Source: JBGRQA01 sp041725895
GTDB taxonomy: Bacteria > Bacteroidota > Bacteroidia > Bacteroidales > Marinifilaceae
Assembly: GCA_041725895.1 (NCBI GenBank)
Contig: JBGRQA010000025.1
Coordinates: 28,301-92,300 of the forward strand
DNA: 64,000 nt
Reading direction: 5' to 3'
The position numbers were made by a program, and so were the translations under genes. The notes under the pieces were generated by a model. It saw only the letters and a program-made list of their open reading frames with translations, did no database searches and was not told the DNA's origin. Positions 18,201 to 27,235 of this stretch are shown here, piece by piece. The first letter of the stretch is position 1, and every line of letters begins with the position of its first letter.

Positions 18201-19979
18201 AATCAATTCCTCAACTTTTGTGGATGACGCCCTTATGGGCAATTGATCTTTGTAAAAAGTGATTCTGGAATCACTGATGCTCAAACGGGGAACATAATTT
18301 TGTTCAAAAGCCAAATCGAGACACCATTTAACACATTTGGATGGAATCGAATCATTATCCTGCGGAATATTCGCTATTTGAATGGATTTCACAGCAACCA
18401 CTCCAGGAATATTCATGATGATTCCAATAAGATCGGAAACATGAATGCTCTCTTTCCGGTCGGCCCTGTCAAGTTCCTTACTATCGATAAAACCATGCTC
18501 CAATGCAGGACCTTCAAATATTTCGTCTACGGAATACCCTGTCTCTTTCTCATCAAAATAGAAAGAGAGAATTTCCCCCTCGGTTAGAAGGTCTGAAAAA
18601 ATATCCTCCTCGATAAAAACCGTTGCTCTACCCGACTCTTTTTCCGCACGAACTGACTTTACCGTGTACTCCCCATCGTTGCTCCTCGATCCTGAGATGG
18701 TAATTGTATCACCTTTTTGCAAACATGGTTCGTAATCTTTCCCAAGGGTAAAGCTCTTATTGGTTTTGTCAATGGCAAGAATAGAACACTCATGTCTAAC
18801 TTTGGACTTATCAAGCATTTCCTCCAGAGAGTAGAAACAGACCGAAGGAGACAGAAACTTAGCGATTTCGTGAAAAATCAAAGCCTGAACCCGATCAACG
18901 TCTGCATTTTGTTCCAGTTCAATATCTGGACAGATTGCAATTTTCTCAACCTTAAGTGCACTAAGTTTATAGAAATCTTCACAAAGATTCCTGTTGGCAT
19001 GAAGTTTCGCTTTTACTGCTTCAATAATCTCTTCTATCTTTTCTATCTTTTGCAGATAAGTGGTAAGCAAACTATCTTCATTGGTATATATAAAAGCATT
19101 TATTCGATCTGCAATTTCCTGAACACCTGGGACATTTACAACATCAGAGGCACTTGTAATGGTACCCGCCAGTTGAACCAAATTGTTCTCAAGCCTGCAG
19201 GAAAAATTATAATTCTCCGGATGTTTAAAAAATTGCACTTTGATCCTGTCAATTTCGGATTTTACACTCTGCAAATCATCCCAATCGACCTCTTCATTAT
19301 CCCAACGAGGAAATTCAACTTCAACAGAAATGACCAATCCATTCAGGTTCGGATGAGATGTAAACTCCCCAATAACAAAGCTTCCACTCATCGAATTATC
19401 ATTGAGATCCCCGTATTGATCACAAGTTTCAAATTCCAGCAAGACATCATACAAAATCCCCATTTCTATTGGTTCCTGTTCTACCTTATCACCCTTGGGA
19501 ACATAAAGTGGATCAGGAGTGTATTCAAGCTTACTGTCCTTTTGGTGTACATATACCGGTATCTCATTGCTTTTTGCTTTCCTGATCCAGGCATTCTTAA
19601 CACCAACATGACGACAATCAGAATTGAATGGATCGTACACATCCACATCCATAATCAATTTCCTGTAGTCATTCAGCGTAAGAGGAGAATTGGGAAATAT
19701 TTCACGCGCTGTAAAAAAATTCTTTGCTTCAGATGATTTAGAATCGGAAGGGGCACACGACAAAAGATCCTTAACAGGATAACCGGCTCGGTAGCCCAGT
19801 TCAGTTATAGCATAACACAATATTTCAAGCGTTGTAACCCCCGGATCATGGGCATTGTAGTCTGTCCAGATCTTACCCGCCAGATTTTGGATGTACTTTA
19901 TGCCTTCTTCACGCAAAAATTCATACTGTAGACTTCGCGATTCCGGCGCTCTTTTTGATATTGTTGTTGATTCTGCCAT
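15249..19979 (-). CDS. eCIS baseplate protein (Afp12/Pvc12-like)
   Basis: This very large protein (1576 residues) follows the first baseplate gene by 12 bases. The N-terminus carries the diagnostic WTDYNAHDPGVTTLEILCYA motif of the Afp12 group, which forms the wedge ring of the baseplate together with the Afp11-like protein. The C-terminal region has VLEHVLLRPK and, close to the end, PAHVFLNVCWIS, both recurrent in this family. The central part contains repeated beta-rich segments with NDGxYTI-type motifs (at least four). No signal peptide or membrane segment is present. It is longer than the classical Afp12, so the central repeats may be decorations of the baseplate. Confidence 0.85.
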   Translation of the reverse strand: MAESTTISKRAPESRSLQYEFLREEGIKYIQNLAGKIWTDYNAHDPGVTTLEILCYAITELGYRAGYPVKDLLSCAPSDSKSSEAKNFFTAREIFPNSPLTLNDYRKLIMDVDVYDPFNSDCRHVGVKNAWIRKAKSNEIPVYVHQKDSKLEYTPDPLYVPKGDKVEQEPIEMGILYDVLLEFETCDQYGDLNDNSMSGSFVIGEFTSHPNLNGLVISVEVEFPRWDNEEVDWDDLQSVKSEIDRIKVQFFKHPENYNFSCRLENNLVQLAGTITSASDVVNVPGVQEIADRINAFIYTNEDSLLTTYLQKIEKIEEIIEAVKAKLHANRNLCEDFYKLSALKVEKIAICPDIELEQNADVDRVQALIFHEIAKFLSPSVCFYSLEEMLDKSKVRHECSILAIDKTNKSFTLGKDYEPCLQKGDTITISGSRSNDGEYTVKSVRAEKESGRATVFIEEDIFSDLLTEGEILSFYFDEKETGYSVDEIFEGPALEHGFIDSKELDRADRKESIHVSDLIGIIMNIPGVVAVKSIQIANIPQDNDSIPSKCVKWCLDLAFEQNYVPRLSISDSRITFYKDQLPIRASSTKVEELIEGLEAAERMPKLFNPVLDFEVPQGQYRDLEEYQSIQNEFPLTYGIGEEGLSVTGKDEDDLKRRRAQAKQLKGYLMVFDQLLANYFSQLAHLKDLFSMNPEEAGMGRTYFTQSLKEIVKGADELFVNEGGHSRVFNRIVEDEEQYLHRKNKFLDHLLGRFAEKFTDYAMLTFKLSGKLKAPAELIKDKLAFLDAYPVLSSSRGKGLDHQNLSTPWHVDNISGLRRRVSYLAGIDESSADDLVFTNSFAIVASGDTVRIHVCNASSELLLKSDECFKNEEEARLALEKMIVCGICKENYQVLSDGDTSYYFLLECGNEVVGVSRTWDRDSLSNSEIEEVIEKTIEELIGIFSNEFYSNLESNRNNLTCSLENYMDSQIVVELESNPRVAEVRYGLYSEPLSYKSSEKILSGKFVVQGESESDLRKKAEKQTQEIFWQLVDTARKENSYYFTDEGDGYKFRIVNDKGFAIAESVASDFNDALATEISNLKSGKVKISGKQENEGVCYEVDFASADGENVIISLLSTPLTVAANSILSFAESFPFGVDMVNQRFTVEVNLTEILFKGEVIRIQGSNCNDGFYTIASISWCDAYTEIFVEEAIPTDDNSGNLTYTKSFNIQAVSKNSITIKGSYEQKAVSDTIQFVTEKFFSHEGFHVLEHVLLRPKVKGNHFEEIDAERLTEGLSDNGFLYYRTELPVFSASSQSNWFQVEGDISAELDKIPDSHISGEIFISESGANDFRYSVRSVQFNRRTNRTIIKTVEDVPVDIPFSSPKGKLSYYRGVPVSSLSGVRLRLDKRDTKLLDIQPGDTVEIRGSTDGLNDGLYKFAQLTDSATYQEIQLSHMEAEDKLLKIVLKDEECDACQITDPYTCIASVILPHWQGRFDNLDFRRFFQKQLRMETPAHVFLNVCWISFEQMAEFEKKYKAWRIENGKKQKDYGKLSGRLNDLIDTLGRLRNVYPSGTLYDCREKEGFANAIILDNSVLGNA

Positions 19980-19991
19980 TCATTAATCATT

Positions 19992-22900
19992 TTATTCACA
20001 AGGACAATCGTCAGCCGAAGCGATTTCTATCGTTTTAATTTCATTTTCAAGGCACACATTTTCATTTCCTGGTTCAAAAACAGTAATATTATGAGAAGCT
20101 GCTGAACCCAAAATGGAAGCTGATGTGGAAACAACCACCTCATCAACATCCCTGTCCGGATCATGGGAAGGATCATCAGGAACAATATGGAACATCTCAA
20201 AGCAGGTAATAAAATCTACATAGCTTTGCTGCTCTACAAAATTCAAAATAACCGATTTGTGGATTGTTCCGCCAAATACAATATCCGACCCACTTTCAAA
20301 AGCCCAGGGCGACAAATACCGGATGACTGCCTCCTGCAGTCTGGCCAGATAAATCCCTTTGTCGTACCCAGGGTGAAACCGTACATGAAATTTCACCCTT
20401 ACCTCCTCGAAAAGAGGATTGTGGACATGAATCTTAATATATGGTGAGCTGATGGTTCCTATGAATTCCTCAATATTCCGCAGTGTTACCAGACTAGTCC
20501 TTGGTTTCAGTGGGGCTACCGCATTTTTATTTCTGATATTGGAAACGATGATCAAACTAACATGCCCGGGAGCTGCCTCATTAATGCTTCGGGGAGTACC
20601 TTTAAAACGTGTATGGTTCATACACTTCACCTTATAAATCTCAGGAAAATAATGTAGCAGGATACGTTCATAATCCCAAATCGTGATGGCCCGGTTCTTG
20701 TGCCGCAAGCGCTCACTCACGCGGGTATAGAATGCATCACTCCCCTCTTTTACCTTTCCTCCAAAAGATGTAAAAGGTTGTTCTACTTTTTTGATGGCTG
20801 AATCCGCATCAACCATTTTGGTAATGGTCTTTTCTGCCATTGGCTTACGTAGATAATCCCGATCGTTGTTCTGATCTTCAAAAACCACTTTTGCTGCCTG
20901 ACATTTCACCTCAATCAATTGCGGAATCCCATTTGAATTCTTCTCTGCAGAGGCCTTAATCCAGAAAAGTCCATTGGTTAGTATGGTATTGTCATCCGAT
21001 GCACTGGAAGGAATTGCGAATTGAACAACACCGGTGGTGATCAACCCCTTGGTTGAATCGGACAAAATATCCTGATCGTGAAACGGGATCCATTTGTTTT
21101 TTGACAGATAGAACCATTTTATCTTTGGTGGAATAAGATCAGGATCTGAGGTACCTTCCGAAACCTGGAAAAGCACAGACAGATTTTGGGGAGGTTGCAG
21201 ATCTTTTATGCCGATGTATAACTCCCCCTCGTTATTGTACTGTGGCAAGAGATAATCTTTCTCTTTATCCTTGCCTAAACTGGTAGTCTCTATTTCACAC
21301 ACCCCCATGGGATGCACATGAAAAAATTGCTCCACCCGGTTCTCATAGTCCTCTACACTGACATCAAGAGTATCAATTCGTACCGAAGACATATAATCCA
21401 ATGAAATGCTCTCAATCTCGGGGGTATAAGGTTCATTGGGAAGTTGATCGGTATAATCTAAATTAGGTGGTCCCTCAGGTGGATTCATTGCCTTCAATAC
21501 TGCTTTAGTGTACGAAGTCTGATATTCTCTATGGCCAAAATCAGTGCCACTCAAGGATAATCTGACAAATCCCTTTTTACCATTTTGGTCATACCGATCA
21601 AAGTGTTTCAATTTTTCATCACGGTCAACCTCTCCCAACACATATTCCGAGGGTTCTCCGAGAGGTTCAGGATTTGAAAAGGTAATACAGCTAGCTGCTG
21701 GTAGTTTTCCAAAAACACCGGAAAACAGGGCATCACGGTCCGCATCAATAGTTTTCCAACTCTTTTTATCGAGCAGACTTGATTTTACTTTAAATGAGAT
21801 GTTGTTTCGTCGGGGAGAGTTTGGGTAGTAGTATTTATAATATCCTTCAAATCCTTTGGGATCCTCCGGAAGCCCAAACCATTTTATATTGACCCTTAAT
21901 CCATTCAATGATTTCTGAAAAACCTCCCAACTCCCGATGTAGAAATTTGATCCAACTATGGGCCTATTGCCAAAAGGCTGAAAGGGCTTGGCAGGGTCCA
22001 ATACAGAATTATCATTCTGGAGGATAAGGTTTTTCACCTCCTTAACATCCACAACAATATCAACACTGGAAATTTCCAATGATTGTAACTTTTTGTATAG
22101 AAATGGATTCGATCGGCCATTGGTATTCAGGAGAATTTTAACAACCGGCCACTTGGTTTCGAAGGGATCCAACAATACTCCCTGATTGTATGCAACAATT
22201 GAAGCCTGATCACGGGTTATGGTTCTTTTGATGATCAGCCGATTATGTTCTCTATCGACCTGAGTACTATGGAGCCGCTCCCCAAAGCTATAGAGTAGGT
22301 CATCGATTTTATCTTTCCCCACATACGCAACAGATCTCACCTGGTCAAGAGATGTAAATTGCTTAGATGGGAGTTTATCTCGCGCTTCAAGTATATTTCC
22401 AGCCACTCTCAAACCAATATCATAATCTCTAGACTGGTCTCCGTAACCTTTCGTCGGATCATCGTAAACCGGCCCCTCTGCGGGTTCGATGCCAGCAATA
22501 TCTTCGGCTGTTTTCGCATGATTTAAAAAATCAAGGATTCGTTCCTCACCGGAAGTTCTGCCGTACTTAGTATCCCATAAGGGTTCTATCCATTCCTCCT
22601 CACCACTGAATTTCAACTGGAATGCATCATACAACAGTTCATCCGTTAAATCGTTCAAAAGCAATTTCGGACTGGACAGGTTCAGGTAAATCGTTACAAT
22701 ACGCTCCCCCTCTGCCAGAAACAGGTTGGGGGATGCAAAAGCAAATCCAATTTCAGCTTGCTTCCGGTCTGCTACAGTCGCATGTTCCCCTCCGGAATTG
22801 ATATCCGGAAATTGGATTCCCCCAAAAGTTCTCCAGCTCTTGTCTTCACTGGTAAGCTCAGCCCCTTCACCATCTTCGGATTTGGCCAAAGGCGAAACGT

Positions 22901-23510
22901 ATAGCCGGGCATCATTCCTTGGATTGGGCACAAGATCGGAGTAAATATTATCATTATTGTAGAAAACAGCTTTCAGTTCTGAAACAACGGCTTTACTAAT
23001 CGTAGCTTCTTCCTCTAATTTGTAGATCACCTTATTGCCAAGGTCATCTTTTCCAGCCTTAAAACGTGTTTCCTTTTCGATAAGATGTAGAGAGACATGT
23101 TTGGCCAAATCAAAAATTAGGTAAACCTGAGCAGGAACAGCAGCCTTCTCCTTAAGATGAAGCACATCACGATAGTAAAAATCGAGGTGTTTTTTCGTAA
23201 GCAGATTCAACTCGTCCTGAGCATATTTGAATAGCTTTAGAAATGCAAAAAACAACACATAGTGAGGAGCATTGTACTTGCTGTTTGAATCCAGCTTCCT
23301 ATCAAAGAAATCGCCCCAATTGCCATCATCAACATTCTCTTTGCTAAAGAATTTAATCTCTTTTGCATACTGTACAGCAAACAATCGGAGGTCATCCAGG
23401 CTACGCTCGTCCACAGCAACATAACCTGGAAGCAAAGTATTAAGCTCTCTTTGTGCCTGACTGGTGCCATCTCTCTGCAGAGGATTCTTTGAATTACAAT
23501 TTATCGACAT
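19992..23510 (-). CDS. eCIS baseplate J-like protein (Afp11/Pvc11-like)
   Basis: At 1172 residues this is a long baseplate J-like (gp6/gp47-type) protein. The N-terminus (SKNPLQRDGTSQAQRE, then PHYVLFFAFLKLF) and the C-terminal block (ERLRHKNRAITIWDYERI, then APGHVSLIIV and the GGTIHKSVILNF segment) are typical of Afp11. It polymerises with the Afp12-like protein around the spike hub and triggers sheath contraction. It is encoded between gp25 (9-base gap) and the Afp12-like gene (12-base gap), the standard gene order of the family. Confidence 0.88.
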   Translation of the reverse strand: MSINCNSKNPLQRDGTSQAQRELNTLLPGYVAVDERSLDDLRLFAVQYAKEIKFFSKENVDDGNWGDFFDRKLDSNSKYNAPHYVLFFAFLKLFKYAQDELNLLTKKHLDFYYRDVLHLKEKAAVPAQVYLIFDLAKHVSLHLIEKETRFKAGKDDLGNKVIYKLEEEATISKAVVSELKAVFYNNDNIYSDLVPNPRNDARLYVSPLAKSEDGEGAELTSEDKSWRTFGGIQFPDINSGGEHATVADRKQAEIGFAFASPNLFLAEGERIVTIYLNLSSPKLLLNDLTDELLYDAFQLKFSGEEEWIEPLWDTKYGRTSGEERILDFLNHAKTAEDIAGIEPAEGPVYDDPTKGYGDQSRDYDIGLRVAGNILEARDKLPSKQFTSLDQVRSVAYVGKDKIDDLLYSFGERLHSTQVDREHNRLIIKRTITRDQASIVAYNQGVLLDPFETKWPVVKILLNTNGRSNPFLYKKLQSLEISSVDIVVDVKEVKNLILQNDNSVLDPAKPFQPFGNRPIVGSNFYIGSWEVFQKSLNGLRVNIKWFGLPEDPKGFEGYYKYYYPNSPRRNNISFKVKSSLLDKKSWKTIDADRDALFSGVFGKLPAASCITFSNPEPLGEPSEYVLGEVDRDEKLKHFDRYDQNGKKGFVRLSLSGTDFGHREYQTSYTKAVLKAMNPPEGPPNLDYTDQLPNEPYTPEIESISLDYMSSVRIDTLDVSVEDYENRVEQFFHVHPMGVCEIETTSLGKDKEKDYLLPQYNNEGELYIGIKDLQPPQNLSVLFQVSEGTSDPDLIPPKIKWFYLSKNKWIPFHDQDILSDSTKGLITTGVVQFAIPSSASDDNTILTNGLFWIKASAEKNSNGIPQLIEVKCQAAKVVFEDQNNDRDYLRKPMAEKTITKMVDADSAIKKVEQPFTSFGGKVKEGSDAFYTRVSERLRHKNRAITIWDYERILLHYFPEIYKVKCMNHTRFKGTPRSINEAAPGHVSLIIVSNIRNKNAVAPLKPRTSLVTLRNIEEFIGTISSPYIKIHVHNPLFEEVRVKFHVRFHPGYDKGIYLARLQEAVIRYLSPWAFESGSDIVFGGTIHKSVILNFVEQQSYVDFITCFEMFHIVPDDPSHDPDRDVDEVVVSTSASILGSAASHNITVFEPGNENVCLENEIKTIEIASADDCPCE

Positions 23511-23519
23511 ATTCCTTCT

Positions 23520-23930
23520 CTATTGTGCTATATCAGTACCCTCATTAAAATAGTAGGGATACACTATGTTGCGCCGGTTGTTTGTGGCAATTATTGTATA
23601 ATCAATCCTGATCTCAACCAAACCCTTTTCCGCATTAAGAACAAAATTCACATCATCTGTTTCGATTCGGGGCTCAAAAAAAAGAATGGCCTTCTCGATT
23701 CGAGCACTCATTCTTTTGGCCAAAGAAACGGTAAGCGGTTCGAACAAAAGTTCTTCCACATTGGCCCCAAATTCAGGTTGCATCATACGTTCTCCCCTAA
23801 GTGTTGAAAGCAATATCATCAAGCTCTGTTGGATATCCTCCTCATCATCTACCATAACTACGCTGTTTTCACCACGTGAAAAGGTGGGAGGAAAAGACCA
23901 CCCCCGTCCCAAAAAAGTATTTTCGTCCAT
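23520..23930 (-). CDS. gp25-like baseplate protein (Afp9/Pvc9-like)
   Basis: This 136-residue protein matches the gp25/lysozyme-like baseplate family. Its signature is RGERMMQPEFGANVEELLFEP, here shown in two parts: RGERMMQP followed by EFGANVEELLFEP. This conserved arginine and EFG segment nucleates the first sheath ring on the baseplate. The family has no lysozyme activity. It lies immediately upstream of the two large baseplate genes, as in Afp and PVC loci. Confidence 0.92.
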   Translation of the reverse strand: MDENTFLGRGWSFPPTFSRGENSVVMVDDEEDIQQSLMILLSTLRGERMMQPEFGANVEELLFEPLTVSLAKRMSARIEKAILFFEPRIETDDVNFVLNAEKGLVEIRIDYTIIATNNRRNIVYPYYFNEGTDIAQ

Positions 23931-23943
23931 TTTCTTTTATCAA

Positions 23944-24072
23944 TTATCCTATCAATACTGTTGGTTCAAAAACTAGATCAGATAGACTACTAATTCAAAC
24001 ATTCTCAATCCATAGGGTAGAATTAATTCCTCCGGAGGAGGTTGTATCGCTTACTTTAACGACTGAAGACAT
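23944..24072 (-). pseudogene. Probable remnant of a PAAR-like spike-tip gene
   Basis: Between the VgrG-like and gp25 genes, where a PAAR tip gene normally sits, a start at 24072 preceded by AGGAG opens a 25-codon frame reading SSVVKVSDTTSSGGIN. This resembles the N-terminus of PAAR-like proteins (KVGDTTSHGG type). It stops at 23995-23997. In the same frame after the stop the sequence reads SDLVFEPTVLIG and then stops again at 23944, and PTVLIG is a hallmark of PAAR domains. The whole is only 43 codons against about 90 or more for a working tip. The 25-residue peptide alone could still be made. Confidence 0.5.
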
Positions 24073-24083
24073 AAGGTTTTCTC

Positions 24084-25838
24084 CTAGTTAATCGCAACAA
24101 TTGATCCTTTGACCACAGTTTGGCCACTTGATGACAATTCGGCCCCGGCCCCCCCTTCAGCCTTAAACTGTGCCTGAGACTTCAGATTTATATTTATTCC
24201 TTCCATATTGATGTCTCCACTTGCTTTGATATTAATATCCGCAGCACTTTCCAAACTTATCCCATCGGGAGTCAAATCAACTTTGTTTCCGTTTTCATCC
24301 AAAACATTAATGGCTCCCTCTTTTTCACTTATGATGATGGAATTCCCCTTGGGCGTTTGGATGGTAACACTTACCTTATCATCATCGAATAGCAATTTCA
24401 TTCCACTGCGGGTTGTGATCCCTTTTCCGTTGTTTCCTTCTTCCGCCGCAACAGGCGATGGTTTTGCACTACTGAACATTGAGCCCAATATTACCGGATC
24501 GCGGGGATCATCATTGAAAAAACCCACCACCACCTCATCATCAATTTCAGGCCGAAAAACCCACCCCCGCTCTTTTCCTGCTTCCAACGTAGTCATTCGT
24601 GCCCAAACACCTTCGCTTTTCCCATCAATAATGGGAAGCCTCACCCGGATGCGATCCTCTCCATCAGGATCTTCGTGAATATTGGTCACTACACCAACTT
24701 GAAGGCCATGAACACCGGGAACCATTCCTGCGGCAGGCAAATCCATTATATTACTATACCGATTGGCAAACCAATCCTTGTCCAGTCCAAACTCAATATC
24801 GGTATACCAGATCGACTTACTGGTAACCCGATGAGAAATGGAGGAAACAAAAGCAACACCATTGAATCGATCTCCAAAACCGGCTAGTTCGATAATATCG
24901 CCAGGGCTAATATTGCTAAATCCCTGGATCTTCACTTTGCCTCTGATCTTGGCCAAACGGCTTCGCATCATTTGTGCCCCCGCCCATGCCCTTAACTCAT
25001 CATTGGTAACCCGGCCGGTATGTTGCAGCAATAGTTCTTTGGGGCCTGCAACCCCTGCCATGTCAGCAGCCAAACAATTCCCTTGCTCAGTAATCTCCGG
25101 ATCAGCCCCCGCCTCCTCAACAATCGCCTGATCGGTCATATCCCAGGAACTACTTTTCACTGCAGTATACTGATCCCGCGCATCCATACCCGCTTCAAAT
25201 TCGTATACATTGTGACCGTACACCAGCTTAACGAAGGGTTTCTGGGCGAAATCAGGAGCCTTAACAGTTACCTCACTGTTATCCACAAGCACCAGTTTCC
25301 CATTCACCTCTGACCGGGAAACAATAAAATCCCAATCCGAAACATGGTGTTGCACCATTTCGGCATGGATAACATCGGTCGCTTCCACATTACAAGTCAA
25401 CCCGTATTTCCCAATAATTTCCTCAAACATCTCACCATCGGAAATCTTTTCAAAATACTTGCTCCTCCTTCCAATTGTCATCTTAACCGCCTCATCCTTC
25501 AGATCAATGATAAGCCGGGAAGGTTTATCCTTTTTCGCTTCAATACTATGTTTTACAATAATGCCCTTAAATAGAATAGCTTCATCGGAACGATAGCCTC
25601 CCTTAATCACCACTTCCTTGCCTGGCAAAAACATTTTCCCCGAACTGAGCTCAAAATCCTCATGCGCAACGCTTCCGTCAAAAATTATTATTCGGGCCGC
25701 AGGAATTTTATTCACCTTTTTTACCACACAGATAGTATCAAGCCCAAGTGCTCCCCCCACCTCCTGACTGTCTACAAGGAGGGTAAAAGTCGCCAGACCT
25801 GTTTCGGCTTGAGTAGGAATATTTCGTGTATCAGTCAT
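24084..25838 (-). CDS. VgrG-like spike protein (Afp8/Pvc8-like)
   Basis: This 584-residue spike hub has an N-terminal gp27-like part, an OB-fold part (GVVTNIHEDPDGEDRIRVRLP, split as GVVTNIHEDPDG and EDRIRVRLP) with the Vgr signature EIDDEVVVGFFNDDPRDPVILG, shown as EIDDEVVVGFFN and DDPRDPVILG, and a C-terminal beta-helix ending in a repetitive SLESAADINIKASGD tract. It forms the trimeric needle at the tube tip. I chose the ATG at 25838 because it overlaps the upstream stop by eight bases (ATGACTGA), a typical coupled start. An upstream in-frame ATG at 25868 would add ten residues inside the preceding gene. Confidence 0.93.
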   Translation of the reverse strand: MTDTRNIPTQAETGLATFTLLVDSQEVGGALGLDTICVVKKVNKIPAARIIIFDGSVAHEDFELSSGKMFLPGKEVVIKGGYRSDEAILFKGIIVKHSIEAKKDKPSRLIIDLKDEAVKMTIGRRSKYFEKISDGEMFEEIIGKYGLTCNVEATDVIHAEMVQHHVSDWDFIVSRSEVNGKLVLVDNSEVTVKAPDFAQKPFVKLVYGHNVYEFEAGMDARDQYTAVKSSSWDMTDQAIVEEAGADPEITEQGNCLAADMAGVAGPKELLLQHTGRVTNDELRAWAGAQMMRSRLAKIRGKVKIQGFSNISPGDIIELAGFGDRFNGVAFVSSISHRVTSKSIWYTDIEFGLDKDWFANRYSNIMDLPAAGMVPGVHGLQVGVVTNIHEDPDGEDRIRVRLPIIDGKSEGVWARMTTLEAGKERGWVFRPEIDDEVVVGFFNDDPRDPVILGSMFSSAKPSPVAAEEGNNGKGITTRSGMKLLFDDDKVSVTIQTPKGNSIIISEKEGAINVLDENGNKVDLTPDGISLESAADINIKASGDINMEGININLKSQAQFKAEGGAGAELSSSGQTVVKGSIVAIN

Positions 25839-26568
25839 TTTCTTTTTTATCAATTGGAGGCAAAACAAGTCTTGTTCCCGGTTCTAGTTTCCTAAAATTA
25901 TTGATGTTGTTCACCCGGGCAATTTCCAGATACAGTAAGGGATTACCATATACTTTATGGGCAATTAAAGGAAGTGTCTCCCCCTCCTTCACCAGCCTGT
26001 AATGGGTTAAATCGGGGGATTGTTTCCTTGCTTTGGCCGCTTGCTCGGGTGGTGATACCGATTGCTTAAAATTGGCATTTACAGTAGCCCTCAACGGTGC
26101 ACCCGAAGAATGAAAAAGCTTATAGGTAACCGTAGCACTTTCCAAAACCCCCTGAAAGAGAAAAGTGCCCCAACTCAACTCAAGAAAGTTAGGCTCATGA
26201 GTCGAACTATTAAGCCCCTGGGTAATAGCCAGAAATTCATCGATTTGATTCTGTACATAGCCCTTTTCTTTAACCTTCGAAGCCAGATCAATCGAGGGAC
26301 CACCAACTCCGGAAACACCGGTTCCGTCAAACAGAAATTCAAAAGAAACACTGTCTGATTTCAACCGCCGGAACGATTGGCTATCCGCATTTCCTCCCTG
26401 AGGAGATTTTGGTACCCACACCGATTTGAAATCTTGACTGAATGTATTGGGATTGTACATTACCGAAAAGGTCTTTCCTGTTGCCTCCTCAAAGTCCTCA
26501 TCTTTGTATGCGGTAATCTTCAATTTAGCAACCTCAGCCAATCCATCCATAAGATCAGTCAGTCCCAT
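25831..26568 (-). CDS. LysM-domain tube/baseplate protein (Afp7/Pvc7-like)
   Basis: This 245-residue protein has the N-terminal CIS-tube-protein domain (MYNPNTFSQDFKSVW) and a C-terminal LysM domain at about 193-240 (HYRLVKEGETLPLIAHKVYG, then LPP). In contractile systems this gp53-like protein links the spike hub to the tube start. LysM here is structural and does not imply peptidoglycan targeting from the cell. The start overlaps the upstream DUF5908 stop by one base (TGATG), so translation of the two is probably coupled. Confidence 0.92.
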   Translation of the reverse strand: MGLTDLMDGLAEVAKLKITAYKDEDFEEATGKTFSVMYNPNTFSQDFKSVWVPKSPQGGNADSQSFRRLKSDSVSFEFLFDGTGVSGVGGPSIDLASKVKEKGYVQNQIDEFLAITQGLNSSTHEPNFLELSWGTFLFQGVLESATVTYKLFHSSGAPLRATVNANFKQSVSPPEQAAKARKQSPDLTHYRLVKEGETLPLIAHKVYGNPLLYLEIARVNNINNFRKLEPGTRLVLPPIDKKEND

Positions 26569-26732
26569 CAGCGTTCATTTTTATCATTAATCATTTGAAT
26601 GATCATATCCAGATGATCGGCACAACAATTATTTTCTTCCCGATCTCCCGATTCAGACTTCGATTCCGAATTTTTATTCACAACTTCATCTACTGTCGCT
26701 CGGATCACAAGTTCTTTAATTTCTATTGGCAT
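26568..26732 (-). CDS. DUF5908 small eCIS protein (Afp6-position)
   Basis: This short 54-residue frame starts at 26732 with MPIEIKELVIRATVDE, the standard opening of the DUF5908 family found between the tube and LysM genes of Bacteroidota eCIS loci. It is acidic and Ser/Asn-rich in the middle (with a CC pair) and ends in an amphipathic helix. Its stop overlaps the next start (TGATG). Its role is unknown. The constant position argues for an assembly or structural part. Confidence 0.88.
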   Translation of the reverse strand: MPIEIKELVIRATVDEVVNKNSESKSESGDREENNCCADHLDMIIQMINDKNER

Positions 26733-26738
26733 AGCTCT

Positions 26739-27206
26739 TTATAATAATGATGTTACATCCAGGCGCCTGAAATACTGATAGGCAAATTCGATGCTTTCAA
26801 TAACAATGGTTGCCTCTTCCGCATTAAAATCAGAGATACTCCATTTCACTGGCCAGGCTTTGATAAAGTTCCACCCCTGAATGGGAAGGTGATCTCCATT
26901 CATCAGAATTACGGTAATATCATGAGCTTCGAAGGAATAACTCTCCACCGATTCCCTGAACCATTGCATAAGCTGAGATCCTACCAGCATCCCCCTTTTC
27001 ATTACAAGGTTTGGATAGGTTACCGGATTGGGTAACTTATGTTTGAAACGGTTTTCGCCCCCTTCATGATATTCCTCTATACCGACTTCAGCATTGATGC
27101 CCGATATGGACTGAAATCCAATATCGGGTATTCCCGGATACTTCAACAACAGCCCTTCGAACCGTACAAGAAAATGAAACCCTACCGGTGGATAATGTAT
27201 CGCCAT
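26739..27206 (-). CDS. eCIS inner tube protein 2 (Afp5-like)
   Basis: This 155-residue tail tube homologue (T4 gp19-like) begins AIHYPPVGFHFLVRFEG and contains the family's GISINAEV-type segment (SGINAEVGIEEYHEGGEN) and NLVMKRGM. It is diverged from the other tube protein next door, as in Afp where the specialised tube initiator Afp5 differs from the bulk tube Afp1. It probably forms the ring next to the spike hub. It starts 30 bases after the upstream tube gene. Confidence 0.9.
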   Translation of the reverse strand: MAIHYPPVGFHFLVRFEGLLLKYPGIPDIGFQSISGINAEVGIEEYHEGGENRFKHKLPNPVTYPNLVMKRGMLVGSQLMQWFRESVESYSFEAHDITVILMNGDHLPIQGWNFIKAWPVKWSISDFNAEEATIVIESIEFAYQYFRRLDVTSLL

Positions 27207-27235
27207 AATTTCTCTTAGATTCCTTAACTCTCCGT

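Noticed and set aside
18717..19736. 339-codon plus-strand frame inside the large baseplate gene
   Set aside because: It is antisense to a conserved eCIS baseplate protein and its translation is low in sense (many Ile/Phe/Asn runs).
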